Shown: piece by piece, positions 24,048 through 30,629 of the stretch
Layout of the letters: each line of letters begins with the position of its first letter
Position numbering within the stretch: position 1 is the stretch's first letter
Assembly: GCA_018895075.1 (NCBI GenBank)
Contig: JAHIOW010000056.1
Location: 1 to 40,437 of the forward strand
Source: Candidatus Omnitrophota bacterium
GTDB taxonomy: Bacteria > Omnitrophota > Gorgyraeia > Gygaellales > Profunditerraquicolaceae
Length of the DNA stretch: 40,437 nt
Direction of reading: 5' to 3'
Position numbers and translations under genes: made by a program
The notes under the pieces: model-generated
Told to the model about the DNA's origin: nothing
Database searches by the model: none
The model's input: the letters and a program-made list of their open reading frames with translations, nothing else

Positions 24048-24392
24048 ATGGATACAAATTTTCAGGAAAAAAGGAGTTCCCCTCGTGTAAAACTGCAGAG
24101 GCCTTTGCGTTATCAACTGAGAGGCCTCCCTGAGTTTAATAATGTCATTGGTGATAACATCAGCACCGGTGGAATAGGTTTTTTCAGTGATAAATTTATC
24201 GCCCCTAACACATTGACAATGCTGGAAATCAATATATTATCCCGGATGCTCAGGGCTGTAGGAAAGATTGTCAGGTCAGTGTATTTATCGCACTCTAATA
24301 AATATTATTTAGGTATAGAGTTCTTAGAGTTAGACCCAATAGAACAAATGTATCTGGGTGATTTTATAAATATGCAAAGGACTAGATTCTAA
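24048..24392 (+). CDS. PilZ domain protein
   Basis: This 114-residue protein is a single PilZ domain. The c-di-GMP motif is present: EKRSSPRVKLQ (RxxPR) near the N-terminus and GDNISTGGIGFFS (NxSxxG) about 25 residues later, followed by beta strands KYYLGIEFLEL. Such proteins bind cyclic di-GMP and pass the signal to partners in motility, secretion or polysaccharide synthesis. It is divergent from the gspA/gspB pair and has its own promoter. Confidence 0.9.
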   Translation: MDTNFQEKRSSPRVKLQRPLRYQLRGLPEFNNVIGDNISTGGIGFFSDKFIAPNTLTMLEINILSRMLRAVGKIVRSVYLSHSNKYYLGIEFLELDPIEQMYLGDFINMQRTRF

Positions 24393-24407
24393 ATAAAGGG
24401 AAATAAT

Positions 24408-24668
24408 ATGGCTCAAGAAAAAGAGGCCCAATCAGAGAGCAATCCTGTTCAACCAGAGACTCAGCCAACCCCGCAGGAGGAGAAGAAGCCTACTTCCCAG
24501 CCTACTTCCCAGCCTATTCCCCAGCCTGCCCCGGAAAAACAGACTAACTGCCTGGCCTGCAAGAAGCCCCTTCAAAAATTAAAGGTATATTACCGCAACG
24601 GGAAATTCTATTGCAACAAAAGATGTTGGGAGAAGGTAGCAAAAAAACCCAAAGAAGAGAAAGAATGA
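24408..24668 (+). CDS. small Pro/Gln-rich protein with a C-terminal zinc-ribbon-like motif
   Basis: This 86-residue protein has a disordered N-terminal half of Gln, Pro, Glu and Thr containing repeats of the type SQPTSQPIPQPAP. It ends in a compact Cys motif, NCLACKKPL then FYCNKRCW (CX2C, 18 residues, CX3C), similar to TRASH/zinc-ribbon modules. Function unknown. It lies between two PilZ genes, with its TGA overlapping the ATG of the second one, so co-expression is likely. The ATG has an AAAGGGAAA-type site upstream. Confidence 0.7.
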   Translation: MAQEKEAQSESNPVQPETQPTPQEEKKPTSQPTSQPIPQPAPEKQTNCLACKKPLQKLKVYYRNGKFYCNKRCWEKVAKKPKEEKE

Positions 24669-25051
24669 AAAAACGCTCGGCAGCAGAAAGAAGGCAACAT
24701 CCCAGAGTAGAAACAAGCCTGGGTTTTAATGTAGTGGCCAATGGATACGATTTTATTACCAACACCCAGAACATCAGTTGCGTGGGCGCCTATTGCCATG
24801 TAGATAAATATATACCCCCATTTACCAGGGTCGCGGTTAAACTAGCCCTGCCTGTTGCCAATAATGGCCGGGGAGGAGAAAACTGCGATATTGAATGCAA
24901 AGGCGTGATTGTCAGGACCGAGGACGGTAAAGAAGGCGGTTTTAATATCGCCATATTTTTTAATCAAATCCAGAATGACCAGCGCAAAAAGATAACCGAA
25001 TACATAAATCAATTCTTCCCTAATAATCCCTCCGCTATTAAAAGGTTGTGA
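24665..25051 (+). CDS. second PilZ domain protein
   Basis: This 128-residue PilZ protein has AAERRQHPRVET (RxxxR) and QNISCVGAYCHVD (NxSxxG), then FTRVAVKLALPV and GGFNIAIFF. I start it at ATG 24665, which overlaps the previous stop (ATGA) and puts the charged RxxxR motif near the N-terminus. The frame is open another 18 codons upstream, but those codons lie in the preceding coding region. Its sequence differs enough from the 24048 protein that they are not recent duplicates. Likely binds c-di-GMP. Confidence 0.88.
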   Translation: MKKRSAAERRQHPRVETSLGFNVVANGYDFITNTQNISCVGAYCHVDKYIPPFTRVAVKLALPVANNGRGGENCDIECKGVIVRTEDGKEGGFNIAIFFNQIQNDQRKKITEYINQFFPNNPSAIKRL

Positions 25052-25064
25052 TAGCCTTTTAATA
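25036..25064. terminator. inverted repeat at the end of the PilZ operon
   Basis: TATTAAAAGG (25036-25045) and CCTTTTAATA (25055-25064) form a perfect 10-bp stem with a 9-nt loop spanning the stop codon of the PilZ gene. It lacks a T-run and is AT-rich, so it could be a weak terminator or mRNA-stabilising hairpin. Confidence 0.4.
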
Positions 25065-25083
25065 ATTAGATATCCAAAAAACT

Positions 25084-25605
25084 GTGGGTAAAATCAAGGC
25101 GCATCAGCCGGTAAAATTGATTGTCGGTTTTATTTTTAAAGAAGAGGGCACCTGCCTCAAGGCCCAGGCCTCTTTAGAAAGGCGCTTTGGCCGGGCGGAT
25201 TTTCAAAGTCAAGCCCTGGCCTTTATCCATACCGGCTATTACGAAAAAGAATTCGGAAAAGGCCTCAAGAGAAAGTTTATCAGCTTTAAAAAATTAATCG
25301 CCCCCCATACCCTCGCCAAAATAAAAATCATTACTAATCAAATCGAGAAGAAGCTATCCCGCGCCGGAATCCGCCGGATTAATATTGACCCCGGCTATTT
25401 AACCCTGGCCAAACTCATCCTTGCCACTACCAAAGATTACAGGCACCGTATCTATTTGCGCAAAGGTATATACGCAGAGGTAACCCTTTCTTACCAGGGC
25501 AAAACCTTCTGCCCCTGGGAATGGACCTTCGCTGACTATAAAACTGTGGAATATATTGATATATTTAACCGGATAAGAGAACTCTATGCCCAACAGATTA
25601 AATAA
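25084..25605 (+). CDS. DUF4416 family protein
   Basis: This 173-residue protein reads KLIVGFIFKEEG, then FIHTGYYEKEFGKGLKRKFI, then INIDPGYLTLAKLILATTKD, YRHRIYLRKGIYAEVTL and CPWEWTFADYKT. I recognise this pattern as DUF4416, a conserved family of unknown function in diverse anaerobes. No membrane segment or signal is present. The start is GTG at 25084. The 3' end overlaps the M48 lipoprotein gene by 20 nt. Confidence 0.82.
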   Translation: MGKIKAHQPVKLIVGFIFKEEGTCLKAQASLERRFGRADFQSQALAFIHTGYYEKEFGKGLKRKFISFKKLIAPHTLAKIKIITNQIEKKLSRAGIRRINIDPGYLTLAKLILATTKDYRHRIYLRKGIYAEVTLSYQGKTFCPWEWTFADYKTVEYIDIFNRIRELYAQQIK

Positions 25606-26365
25606 GCTTTTTGTTTTGCCATTTGCCATTTGCTATCTGCTATCTGCCAGCGGCTGCGTCACCATCTATAACCCGGCAACGCAGAAAAGAGAAACCCTGT
25701 TAATAGGCACAAAACAAGAGGTCAGCTTAGGGCAGAGTATGGACAGGCAGATACAAAGGGAGCTTCCAATATTAAAAGACACCCCACAGCAGGAGAGGTT
25801 AGACCGCATTGGCCAGAAAGTGGCCGGCGCTTCCGACAGGCAGGATCTAGAATACCATTTTAAGATTATTAAGGACAAAGACCTTAATGCCTTTGCCGTT
25901 CCCGGCGGGTTTGTCTACCTCAACAGCGGGCTTATTGATGCCGCTGGCGACGATGAACTGGCCTGCGTCTTGGCCCATGAGATTGGCCATATCGCTGCCA
26001 GGCACAGCGTAAAAAAATTACAGGCCAGTTTGGGCTACCAGGTGGTGATGAACATTATCTGGGGTGTAGGCGGGGCGCAAACAGTGTCTCGGGCAATAAG
26101 TATAACTTTTAATCTGGTGAGCCTGGGTTACAGCAGAAAGGATGAATTCCTCGCCGATAAACTGGCAGTAAAATACGCCTACAACTCAGGTTTTAATCCC
26201 CAGGGCATGGTAACCTTTTTTGAGAAACTGCAAAAAGAGGCGCAGAATAGGGGCCCTGATTTTAACCTTGTTTTTTTAAGTTCCCACCCCCCGATTAAAG
26301 AAAGAATCAAGAACGCGCAAAACGAAATAGCCAATGTATCCCGCATACCTGAAAGCCGGCCATAA
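25586..26365 (+). CDS. M48 family metalloprotease lipoprotein
   Basis: This 259-residue protein has a signal peptide with lipobox SASGC (Cys at about 29), the zinc site CVLAHEIGHIAARHS (HEXXH) and the third ligand in DEFLADKLAVKYA. It resembles BepA/YfgC and LoiP, periplasmic proteases for misassembled outer-membrane proteins, but lacks a TPR region. Lipid anchoring to the outer membrane is likely. It overlaps DUF4416 upstream and the radical SAM gene downstream (32 nt). Confidence 0.92.
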   Translation: MPNRLNKLFVLPFAICYLLSASGCVTIYNPATQKRETLLIGTKQEVSLGQSMDRQIQRELPILKDTPQQERLDRIGQKVAGASDRQDLEYHFKIIKDKDLNAFAVPGGFVYLNSGLIDAAGDDELACVLAHEIGHIAARHSVKKLQASLGYQVVMNIIWGVGGAQTVSRAISITFNLVSLGYSRKDEFLADKLAVKYAYNSGFNPQGMVTFFEKLQKEAQNRGPDFNLVFLSSHPPIKERIKNAQNEIANVSRIPESRP

Positions 26366-27287
26366 CGGCACCCTGAAACAATTATGTGAGCAGGCCCGCA
26401 AGATGCTTGAGTCCTGCTCTATCTGCCCGCGCAGGTGCAAGGTAAACCGCCTGAAAGGCGAACAGGGATTCTGCAAGACCGGATTACTACCCAAGGTCTG
26501 CAGTTTTATGCCTCACCACGGAGAAGAACCGCCGATATCAGGAGAGCGCGGCTCAGGGACAATCTTCTTTTCCCATTGTAATATGGCTTGTACCTACTGC
26601 CAGAATTATGAATTCAGCCAATTAGAAGAAGGCAGGGAGGTGGAGTTTGAAGAGTTAGCAGGTTTTATGCTCCAGTTGCAGGATATGGGTTGCCATAATA
26701 TAAATTTTGTCACTCCTACCCATGTCATGCCCCAAATCCTCCAGGCCTTAATTATTGCTATCCCCAAGGGTTTAAAAATCCCTCTGGTATATAACACCGG
26801 CGGCTATGAATTAGCGCAGGTTATAAAATTGCTGGACGGCATCGTGGATATCTATATGCCGGATATGCGCTATGCTGATAATGATATGGCAGTCAAATAT
26901 TCCCAGGCGCCTGATTACCCGCAATACAATCAACAGGCATTAGAACAGATGCACCGGCAGGTAGGGGTTGCCGACAGAGATAACGCAGGCATCATCAGAA
27001 GGGGCCTGATTATCAGGCATCTGGTCCTGCCGCAGAATATTTCAGGCACAGAAAAAATAATGCAGTTTATCGCCGGCAAACTCTCTCCAGAGGCCTACAT
27101 TAGTTTAATGAGCCAATATCTTCCCTGCTATAAGGCAGAAGAATTTCCGGAGATTAACCGCCGGATAACCTCTGCCGAATACGAGGCTGCGCAAAAGATA
27201 ATGCGCGCATGCGGCTTAAACAACGGTTGGATTCAGGAATCCCATGGCCTCGACCGCTTCGCCGGCACCAACATCAAACCCATTTGA
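26334..27287 (+). CDS. radical SAM protein, COG1313 (PflX-like) family
   Basis: This 317-residue protein has an N-terminal Cys region CSICPRRCKVNRLKGEQGFC, then HHGEEPPISGERGSGTIFFS and the SAM cluster CNMACTYCQNYEFSQ (CX3CX2C). FVTPTHVMPQIL and VDIYMPDMRY are also family blocks. These proteins resemble glycyl-radical-enzyme activases, but their substrate is unknown. It is not the COG1180-type enzyme that partners MEMO proteins, as the NRLKGE and HHGEEPPISG blocks show. It overlaps the M48 gene by 32 nt. An internal ATG at 26403 is an alternative start. Confidence 0.88.
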   Translation: MYPAYLKAGHNGTLKQLCEQARKMLESCSICPRRCKVNRLKGEQGFCKTGLLPKVCSFMPHHGEEPPISGERGSGTIFFSHCNMACTYCQNYEFSQLEEGREVEFEELAGFMLQLQDMGCHNINFVTPTHVMPQILQALIIAIPKGLKIPLVYNTGGYELAQVIKLLDGIVDIYMPDMRYADNDMAVKYSQAPDYPQYNQQALEQMHRQVGVADRDNAGIIRRGLIIRHLVLPQNISGTEKIMQFIAGKLSPEAYISLMSQYLPCYKAEEFPEINRRITSAEYEAAQKIMRACGLNNGWIQESHGLDRFAGTNIKPI

Positions 27288-27303
27288 GTTTAGCGTGCCT
27301 GTC

Positions 27304-27323
27304 CCTGCCTGCCGGCAGGCAGG
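27304..27323. repeat. 20-bp perfect palindrome, copy 2
   Basis: This is identical to 9855-9874, with the preceding two bases (TC) also shared. It lies in the 124-nt gap after the radical SAM gene. There is no T-run, so it is not a canonical terminator. Confidence 0.9.
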
Positions 27324-27399
27324 TTGTCTTGTTTCTCGCAGCCTCGCTAGATATATCCTGGAGATATAATATTTTCCTTCCCATTAGGCAAAATACTGC

Positions 27400-27405
27400 T
27401 ATAAT
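27400..27405 (+). promoter_or_regulatory. possible -10 box for a leaderless NIL-domain mRNA
   Basis: A perfect TATAAT (27400-27405) lies only 6 nt before the ATG at 27412, and no Shine-Dalgarno sequence is present. Transcription would then start at or next to the ATG. A second TATAAT at 27365-27370 would give a 35-nt leader. No convincing -35 box exists for either. Confidence 0.3.
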
Positions 27406-27411
27406 ATAGCC

Positions 27412-27645
27412 ATGCAGAAGATAAAGGCAGAATTAACGTTTCCCAGCGGATTAAAGGACGAGGCTATAATTTGGCATCTCTGCAAGGAATTCGATATGAT
27501 CCTCAATATCGTGGAGGCCTCTTTTTCTACAGAGACCGGATGGGCGATATTGATCTTTGAGGGCATCGAGGATGAAATCAACAGGGCATTTACATACCTG
27601 AAAGATAAGAGGATCAAAATCGATAACATTGAGAGGCTCCTCTAA
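27412..27645 (+). CDS. NIL domain protein
   Basis: This 77-residue protein reads KIKAELTFPSGLKDEAIIWH, LCKEFDMILNIVEASFS, GWAILIFEGIEDEINRAF and YLKDKRIKIDNI. That is the ferredoxin-like NIL domain, otherwise found at the C-terminus of methionine ABC transporter ATPases and some ferredoxins, where it senses a small ligand. Here it stands alone. Role unknown; a link to sulfur metabolism is only a family-based guess. It is followed closely by rlmB. Confidence 0.82.
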   Translation: MQKIKAELTFPSGLKDEAIIWHLCKEFDMILNIVEASFSTETGWAILIFEGIEDEINRAFTYLKDKRIKIDNIERLL

Positions 27646-27654
27646 ATCTTTTTT

Positions 27655-28368
27655 ATGCGCCTCTACGGCAAAAGGTCAGTATTAGAAAGGCTTAAGGCAG
27701 ACCCCAAAAGCATAAAAAAGGTCTATCTCAAAGAGGGGGTTTGCCGTCCGGAAATAGCGCATCTGGCAAAGAAAAAAAATATCCAGGTAGAGTCCCTGTC
27801 TGCCAAACGTTTCTTTCAACTCGCCCAGAATGTGCATGCCCAGGGCGTAATGGCTGAGGTAGATAAATTCAGATACCATGATTTTGAGGAACTAATCAGC
27901 CAGGATAAACAGCGCCAACCCGCCTTAATCTGCCTAGACCGCATCAATGACCCCCAGAACTTAGGAGTTATCTTAAGAAATTGCGCCTGCTTTGGCGGAT
28001 TCGCCGTTGTTCTGTCTAAACATGAAACTACAGGGGTAACTGAGGCAGTGTTAAAGGTGGCTTGCGGTGGAGAAAACTATACCCCGGTGTGCCTGGTGAC
28101 AAATCTCTCCTCAGCCATCCACAAGGCAAAAGAGCAGGGGTATTGGGTAGGAGCTACAGTAGTAGAAGGCGGCCAGAGCCCCAGGCAACTGAAATTTAAC
28201 TTTCCGCTCTGCCTTTTATTCGGCTCAGAAGGAGAGGGTATCCGTCCGGGCCTGCTCAAACACATAGATTATAAACTCACTCTGCCCATGCAGGGCGCAG
28301 GCCTTTCTTTTAACGTGGCTATGGCAGTAACTATCTTTTGCTACGAACTCACCACCCAAAATCCCTAA
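27655..28368 (+). CDS. rlmB: TrmH/RlmB-family RNA 2'-O-methyltransferase
   Basis: This 237-residue protein starts MRLYGKRSVLERLKADP, as RlmB does, with an L30e-like RNA-binding region to about residue 75. The SPOUT knot motifs follow: LDRINDPQNLGVILRNCACF, CLLFGSEGEGIRPGLL and LPMQGAGLSFNVAMAVTIFC. RlmB methylates G2251 of 23S rRNA in E. coli; a related rRNA or tRNA target is likely here. No T-rich terminator follows; the cold-shock promoter starts 8 nt after its stop. Confidence 0.9.
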   Translation: MRLYGKRSVLERLKADPKSIKKVYLKEGVCRPEIAHLAKKKNIQVESLSAKRFFQLAQNVHAQGVMAEVDKFRYHDFEELISQDKQRQPALICLDRINDPQNLGVILRNCACFGGFAVVLSKHETTGVTEAVLKVACGGENYTPVCLVTNLSSAIHKAKEQGYWVGATVVEGGQSPRQLKFNFPLCLLFGSEGEGIRPGLLKHIDYKLTLPMQGAGLSFNVAMAVTIFCYELTTQNP

Positions 28369-28375
28369 ATAGTGC

Positions 28376-28403
28376 TTGACAAAGAGAAAAACGGTGGTAT
28401 ACT
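28376..28403 (+). promoter_or_regulatory. promoter of the cold-shock gene
   Basis: A perfect TTGACA (28376-28381) and TATACT (28398-28403) are separated by 16 nt. The start is expected near 28410, about 118 nt before the ATG, so the mRNA has a long leader, as cspA mRNAs often do. Confidence 0.78.
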
Positions 28404-28411
28404 TTATTTTG

Positions 28412-28496
28412 TAGTAAATAGGGAAGTAGAAGTCTTAGCCGTAAGGCAAAGAATGACTGGCCTTACGGTTTTTTTTAGTGCTACCATTATTTACTA
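28412..28496 (+). promoter_or_regulatory. structured leader of the cold-shock mRNA
   Basis: TAGTAAATA (28412-28420), right at the predicted 5' end, is perfectly complementary to TATTTACTA (28488-28496) and encloses the terminator-like hairpin 28439-28476. Also CTACC (28481-28485) can pair with GGTAG in the Shine-Dalgarno region (28517-28521). The leader therefore offers at least two mutually influencing folds, as expected for a thermosensor or attenuator. Confidence 0.55.
28439..28476 (+). terminator. intrinsic terminator/attenuator inside the cold-shock leader
   Basis: CCGTAAGGC (28439-28447) pairs perfectly with GCCTTACGG (28460-28468) around a 12-nt loop and is followed at once by eight T (28469-28476). 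It lies downstream of the promoter at 28376 and upstream of the cold-shock ATG, so it would stop transcription before the gene unless bypassed. Confidence 0.8.
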
Positions 28497-28527
28497 TAAA
28501 AATCTTAGAGAAGGGAGGTAGTAAGTA

Positions 28528-28728
28528 ATGGTAAAAGGTAAAGTTAAGTGGTTCAACAACTCCAAGGGTTATGGATTTATTACACCTGAGTCTGGTGATG
28601 ATGTTTTTGTGCATCATACCGCAATTCAAGGCGATGGTTATAAGTCCCTGACTGAAAATCAAGAAGTAGAATTCGAGATTGAACAAGGGCCTAAAGGACA
28701 ACAGGCTAGAAACGTAGTTAAGTTATAA
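28528..28728 (+). CDS. cold-shock domain protein
   Basis: This 66-residue CspA-type protein starts [20 protein letters not shown] (RNP1 KGYGFI) and has RNP2 [10 protein letters not shown]. It binds single-stranded RNA or DNA and opens RNA structure. The Shine-Dalgarno GGGAGG lies at 28513-28518. Its promoter and long structured leader suggest post-transcriptional control, possibly autoregulation. A second cold-shock gene lies 63 nt downstream. Confidence 0.96.
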   Translation: MVKGKVKWFNNSKGYGFITPESGDDVFVHHTAIQGDGYKSLTENQEVEFEIEQGPKGQQARNVVKL

Positions 28729-28742
28729 CCTGAAGAATAAGC

Positions 28743-28767
28743 AGGCCCGGCAATTATAACCGGGCCT
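28743..28767 (+). terminator. intercistronic GC-rich hairpin
   Basis: AGGCCCGG (28743-28750) and CCGGGCCT (28760-28767) form a perfect 8-bp stem with a 9-nt loop between the two cold-shock genes. No T-run follows, so it may be a processing or stability element rather than a strong terminator. Confidence 0.55.
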
Positions 28768-28791
28768 TAGTCATTAATAAGGAGGTACAAG

Positions 28792-28992
28792 ATGCAGAAA
28801 GGCAAAATAAAGAAACTGGTTCGCGACAGAGGCTTTGGTTTTATCAGCGCTACAGACGGCAGAGAGGTGTTTTTTCACCAGAGTAGCCTTGTGGACGTTC
28901 AGTTTGATGCCTTGAATGAAGAACAAGAAGTTGAATTTGATGTGGAAAGTTCCCCCAAAGGCGCACGCGCGATTAATGTAAAGGTTATCTAG
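28792..28992 (+). CDS. second, divergent cold-shock domain protein
   Basis: This 66-residue protein has a cold-shock fold with RNP1 RDRGFGFISA and RNP2 EVFFHQSSLV, ending ARAINVKVI. It differs from its neighbour: the first strand KIKKLVRDRG lacks the conserved KWFN tryptophan/phenylalanine pair. Single-stranded nucleic-acid binding is likely, perhaps with other preference. AAGGAGG at 28779-28785 is a strong ribosome-binding site. It ends in a strong terminator. Confidence 0.93.
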   Translation: MQKGKIKKLVRDRGFGFISATDGREVFFHQSSLVDVQFDALNEEQEVEFDVESSPKGARAINVKVI

Positions 28993-29016
28993 TATATAAT
29001 TGGGATCAGATTCACG

Positions 29017-29050
29017 GCCCACCTTGCCAAAAGCAGGGTGGGCTTTTTTT
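29017..29050 (+). terminator. intrinsic terminator of the cold-shock genes
   Basis: GCCCACCTTGC (29017-29027) pairs with GCAGGGTGGGC (29033-29043), 11 bp with one G-T, loop of 5, followed by seven T (29044-29050). The T-run touches the stop codon of the convergent minus-strand gene. Confidence 0.93.
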
Positions 29051-29408
29051 AATCGTTTCTGATAAAGAAATAATATATGGATATGAATACGATAGCTGTT
29101 AAAGGTAGGATTCTAAACAGGAGGGGCTCAAATGTCCCTTGTTCTCTGATTACCGCAGCTGCTATAAGAGCCTCTAATCTGGTAGTAGCCAATAAAATTA
29201 TGGCTATTATCAGGCAAAAAGAAAACGACTTGCGCACATTCCACAATCTTGATAATACCAGAAACAACGCTAACCACACCACCCAGAACAAGGGATTCAT
29301 AAAGGCAAATTGGAATTTCTTTAGCTCATTCAGGTAAGGCAAAAAACTTTCCTTTAATGCCTTAAAAACCGCGTCTTTGCTTAACCCGCCAAACCACTTT
29401 TCTAACAT
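29049..29408 (-). CDS. small membrane protein of unknown function
   Basis: This 119-residue protein has about three membrane helices: FMNPLFWVVWLALFLVLSRL, FCLIIAIILLATTRLEALI and ILPLTAIVFISIYYFF. The N-terminal 30 residues are amphipathic and charged (KWFGGLSKDAVFKALKES). I do not recognise the family. It is supported as a gene by a strong Shine-Dalgarno (AAGGAGGG, 29413-29420 on the minus strand) and a plausible promoter at 29432-29459. The overlapping + strand frame 29077-29337 lacks such support. Confidence 0.78.
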   Translation of the reverse strand: MLEKWFGGLSKDAVFKALKESFLPYLNELKKFQFAFMNPLFWVVWLALFLVLSRLWNVRKSFSFCLIIAIILLATTRLEALIAAAVIREQGTFEPLLFRILPLTAIVFISIYYFFIRND

Positions 29409-29431
29409 TTCACCCTCCTTATTCTACCTAA

Positions 29432-29459
29432 ATCATACTCTCCCCGGGCAAGATTACAA
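29432..29459 (-). promoter_or_regulatory. promoter of the minus-strand membrane protein gene
   Basis: On the minus strand TTGTAA (29459-29454) and TATGAT (29437-29432) are 16 nt apart, about 24 nt before the ATG at 29408. Confidence 0.5.
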
Positions 29460-29478
29460 GCCTTTTTCAAGAAAAAGA

Positions 29479-29506
29479 TTTACAGCCGGGACAATGCGGG
29501 TATAAT
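29479..29506 (+). promoter_or_regulatory. promoter of the gene at 29533
   Basis: TTTACA (29479-29484) and a perfect TATAAT (29501-29506) are separated by 16 nt. A Shine-Dalgarno AAGGAGG follows at 29518-29524, before the TTG start. It is divergent from the minus-strand promoter 20 nt away. Confidence 0.7.
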
Positions 29507-29532
29507 ATAAGGATAGGAAGGAGGCGCAAACC

Positions 29533-30453
29533 TTGCCAGACAAAGATAAATCGCAAAAATATTATTATATTGCCCAACTCCTCGGGCGACTCATGGCATT
29601 GAATAGATTATATAACCCCAAGCACCCCGCGGTTAAAACCAGGACAAAAGAGATTTTTGATGAGATTAATACCTTGATATTGAATAAGGAATCTTTGACA
29701 TTTTCTGAATCCGCAGGGATTCTTTTGGTCAACGGCCAGGAGATTAAAGAACAATCGCATTTAATAAATCAGGTTATCCAGTCTTTCCGCACTTTAGGAT
29801 TCGGGTCTTTGATAGTAGAATCCGGCCTGAGCCTGGAAGAGTTTGACTCTCTCATCTATTTACTGCACCACGCCAAAGACATACAGGGGGAGGGCCGGGT
29901 AAAACAATACCTAAAGGAAAAGGATATCAAACACCTGGTGTATAGCCTGGCTACCTATAAATTAGTGAAAGAGGATGAGGCTATTGTCAAAGAAAGAGAG
30001 GCCGCAAAGGCCTTATGCGCCGAAAAGTTTTCTCCGTTTCTTTCCAAGATAACCGCTGATTTAACCAAAGACACCCCCGAAGAACTGATAAAAACCCTCT
30101 GGCTGATCGGAGACCATCTCTTAGGGGAGGCCGCCGCTACTGCCAAAGGAGAAGAGGCCAATCGCAAGTCCCTTGATGGCTTAAAAGCGCATCTCCTTTC
30201 TTTATGGGAAAAAAAACCGGACAAGGAGCGCTGGAAAGGGGAGACTGAAAAAACTTTTACCGCCATAAACGCGGCCCTGGAAATCAAACGGCTGATCTTG
30301 CTCTATAAAAAGCATAAAAAAGGCCTGGAGACTATTACTAATAAACTTAGCAAAATATTAAAACTCCTCCCCCCGGAAAGCCAACTGTATTTTAAAACCA
30401 TGGAAGAGTTAGCAAAAATGGGGTCAGAATTATTTAAAAAGGAGAGCATATGA
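29533..30453 (+). CDS. uncharacterised helical protein
   Basis: This 306-residue soluble, mostly helical protein has no motif I recognise as catalytic. The first 100 residues (LMALNRLYNPKHPAVKTRTK ... ILLVNGQEI) resemble the N-terminal region found in some bacterial HD-domain proteins, but no HD site follows. Residues 150-290 are rich in Lys and Glu. The start is TTG at 29533, set by AAGGAGG 8 nt upstream and the promoter. Its stop overlaps the ATG of the small gene at 30450. Confidence 0.7.
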   Translation: MPDKDKSQKYYYIAQLLGRLMALNRLYNPKHPAVKTRTKEIFDEINTLILNKESLTFSESAGILLVNGQEIKEQSHLINQVIQSFRTLGFGSLIVESGLSLEEFDSLIYLLHHAKDIQGEGRVKQYLKEKDIKHLVYSLATYKLVKEDEAIVKEREAAKALCAEKFSPFLSKITADLTKDTPEELIKTLWLIGDHLLGEAAATAKGEEANRKSLDGLKAHLLSLWEKKPDKERWKGETEKTFTAINAALEIKRLILLYKKHKKGLETITNKLSKILKLLPPESQLYFKTMEELAKMGSELFKKESI

Positions 30454-30608
30454 TTGAGAGAAGCGAATACAAAGGCAAACCCTTAATTGTCATCAAAAGA
30501 AACGAAGACGATAAATATCCGTTTTCTTTTGGTGTCAGCAAGGCCAAGTTAATACTGGAGAATATTGAAGCGATAAAGCAATTCGTCGAAGAGAACGCCA
30601 CCAATTAG
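30450..30608 (+). CDS. small conserved-looking hypothetical protein
   Basis: This 52-residue protein reads MIERSEYKGKPLIVIKRNED, then YPFSFGVSKAKLILENIEAI and KQFVEENATN. It has a likely beta-hairpin followed by a helix and ends in an acidic tail. I have the impression of similar short proteins in deep-branching anaerobes but cannot name a family. The ATG overlaps the previous TGA, with AAAGGAGAG immediately upstream, so translation is well supported. Function unknown. Confidence 0.72.
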   Translation: MIERSEYKGKPLIVIKRNEDDKYPFSFGVSKAKLILENIEAIKQFVEENATN

Positions 30609-30629
30609 CAGCTTGGGGGCGTTTCCCTT

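Noticed and set aside
23746-24090. A 114-codon open frame on the + strand before the PilZ gene
   Set aside because: It lies mostly in palindromic element D, crosses the PilZ promoter and start, and its translation resembles no protein.
24611-24664. An 18-residue N-terminal extension of the second PilZ protein
   Set aside because: It overlaps the preceding coding region in another frame; the ATGA junction at 24665 and the domain start argue for the shorter protein.
3466-27287. MEMO protein and radical SAM protein as the AmmeMemoRadiSam pair
   Set aside because: The radical SAM protein has COG1313 blocks, not those of the AmmeMemoRadiSam enzyme, and the genes are 22 kb apart with no AMMECR1 gene.
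28439-28476. The hairpin with eight T as the terminator of rlmB
   Set aside because: A consensus promoter for the cold-shock gene lies between rlmB and the hairpin, so it belongs to the cold-shock leader, although it could also stop rlmB read-through.
29077-29337. A + strand open frame of 86 codons
   Set aside because: The minus-strand gene 29049-29408 has a Shine-Dalgarno sequence, a promoter and clear membrane helices; the + frame has none of these.
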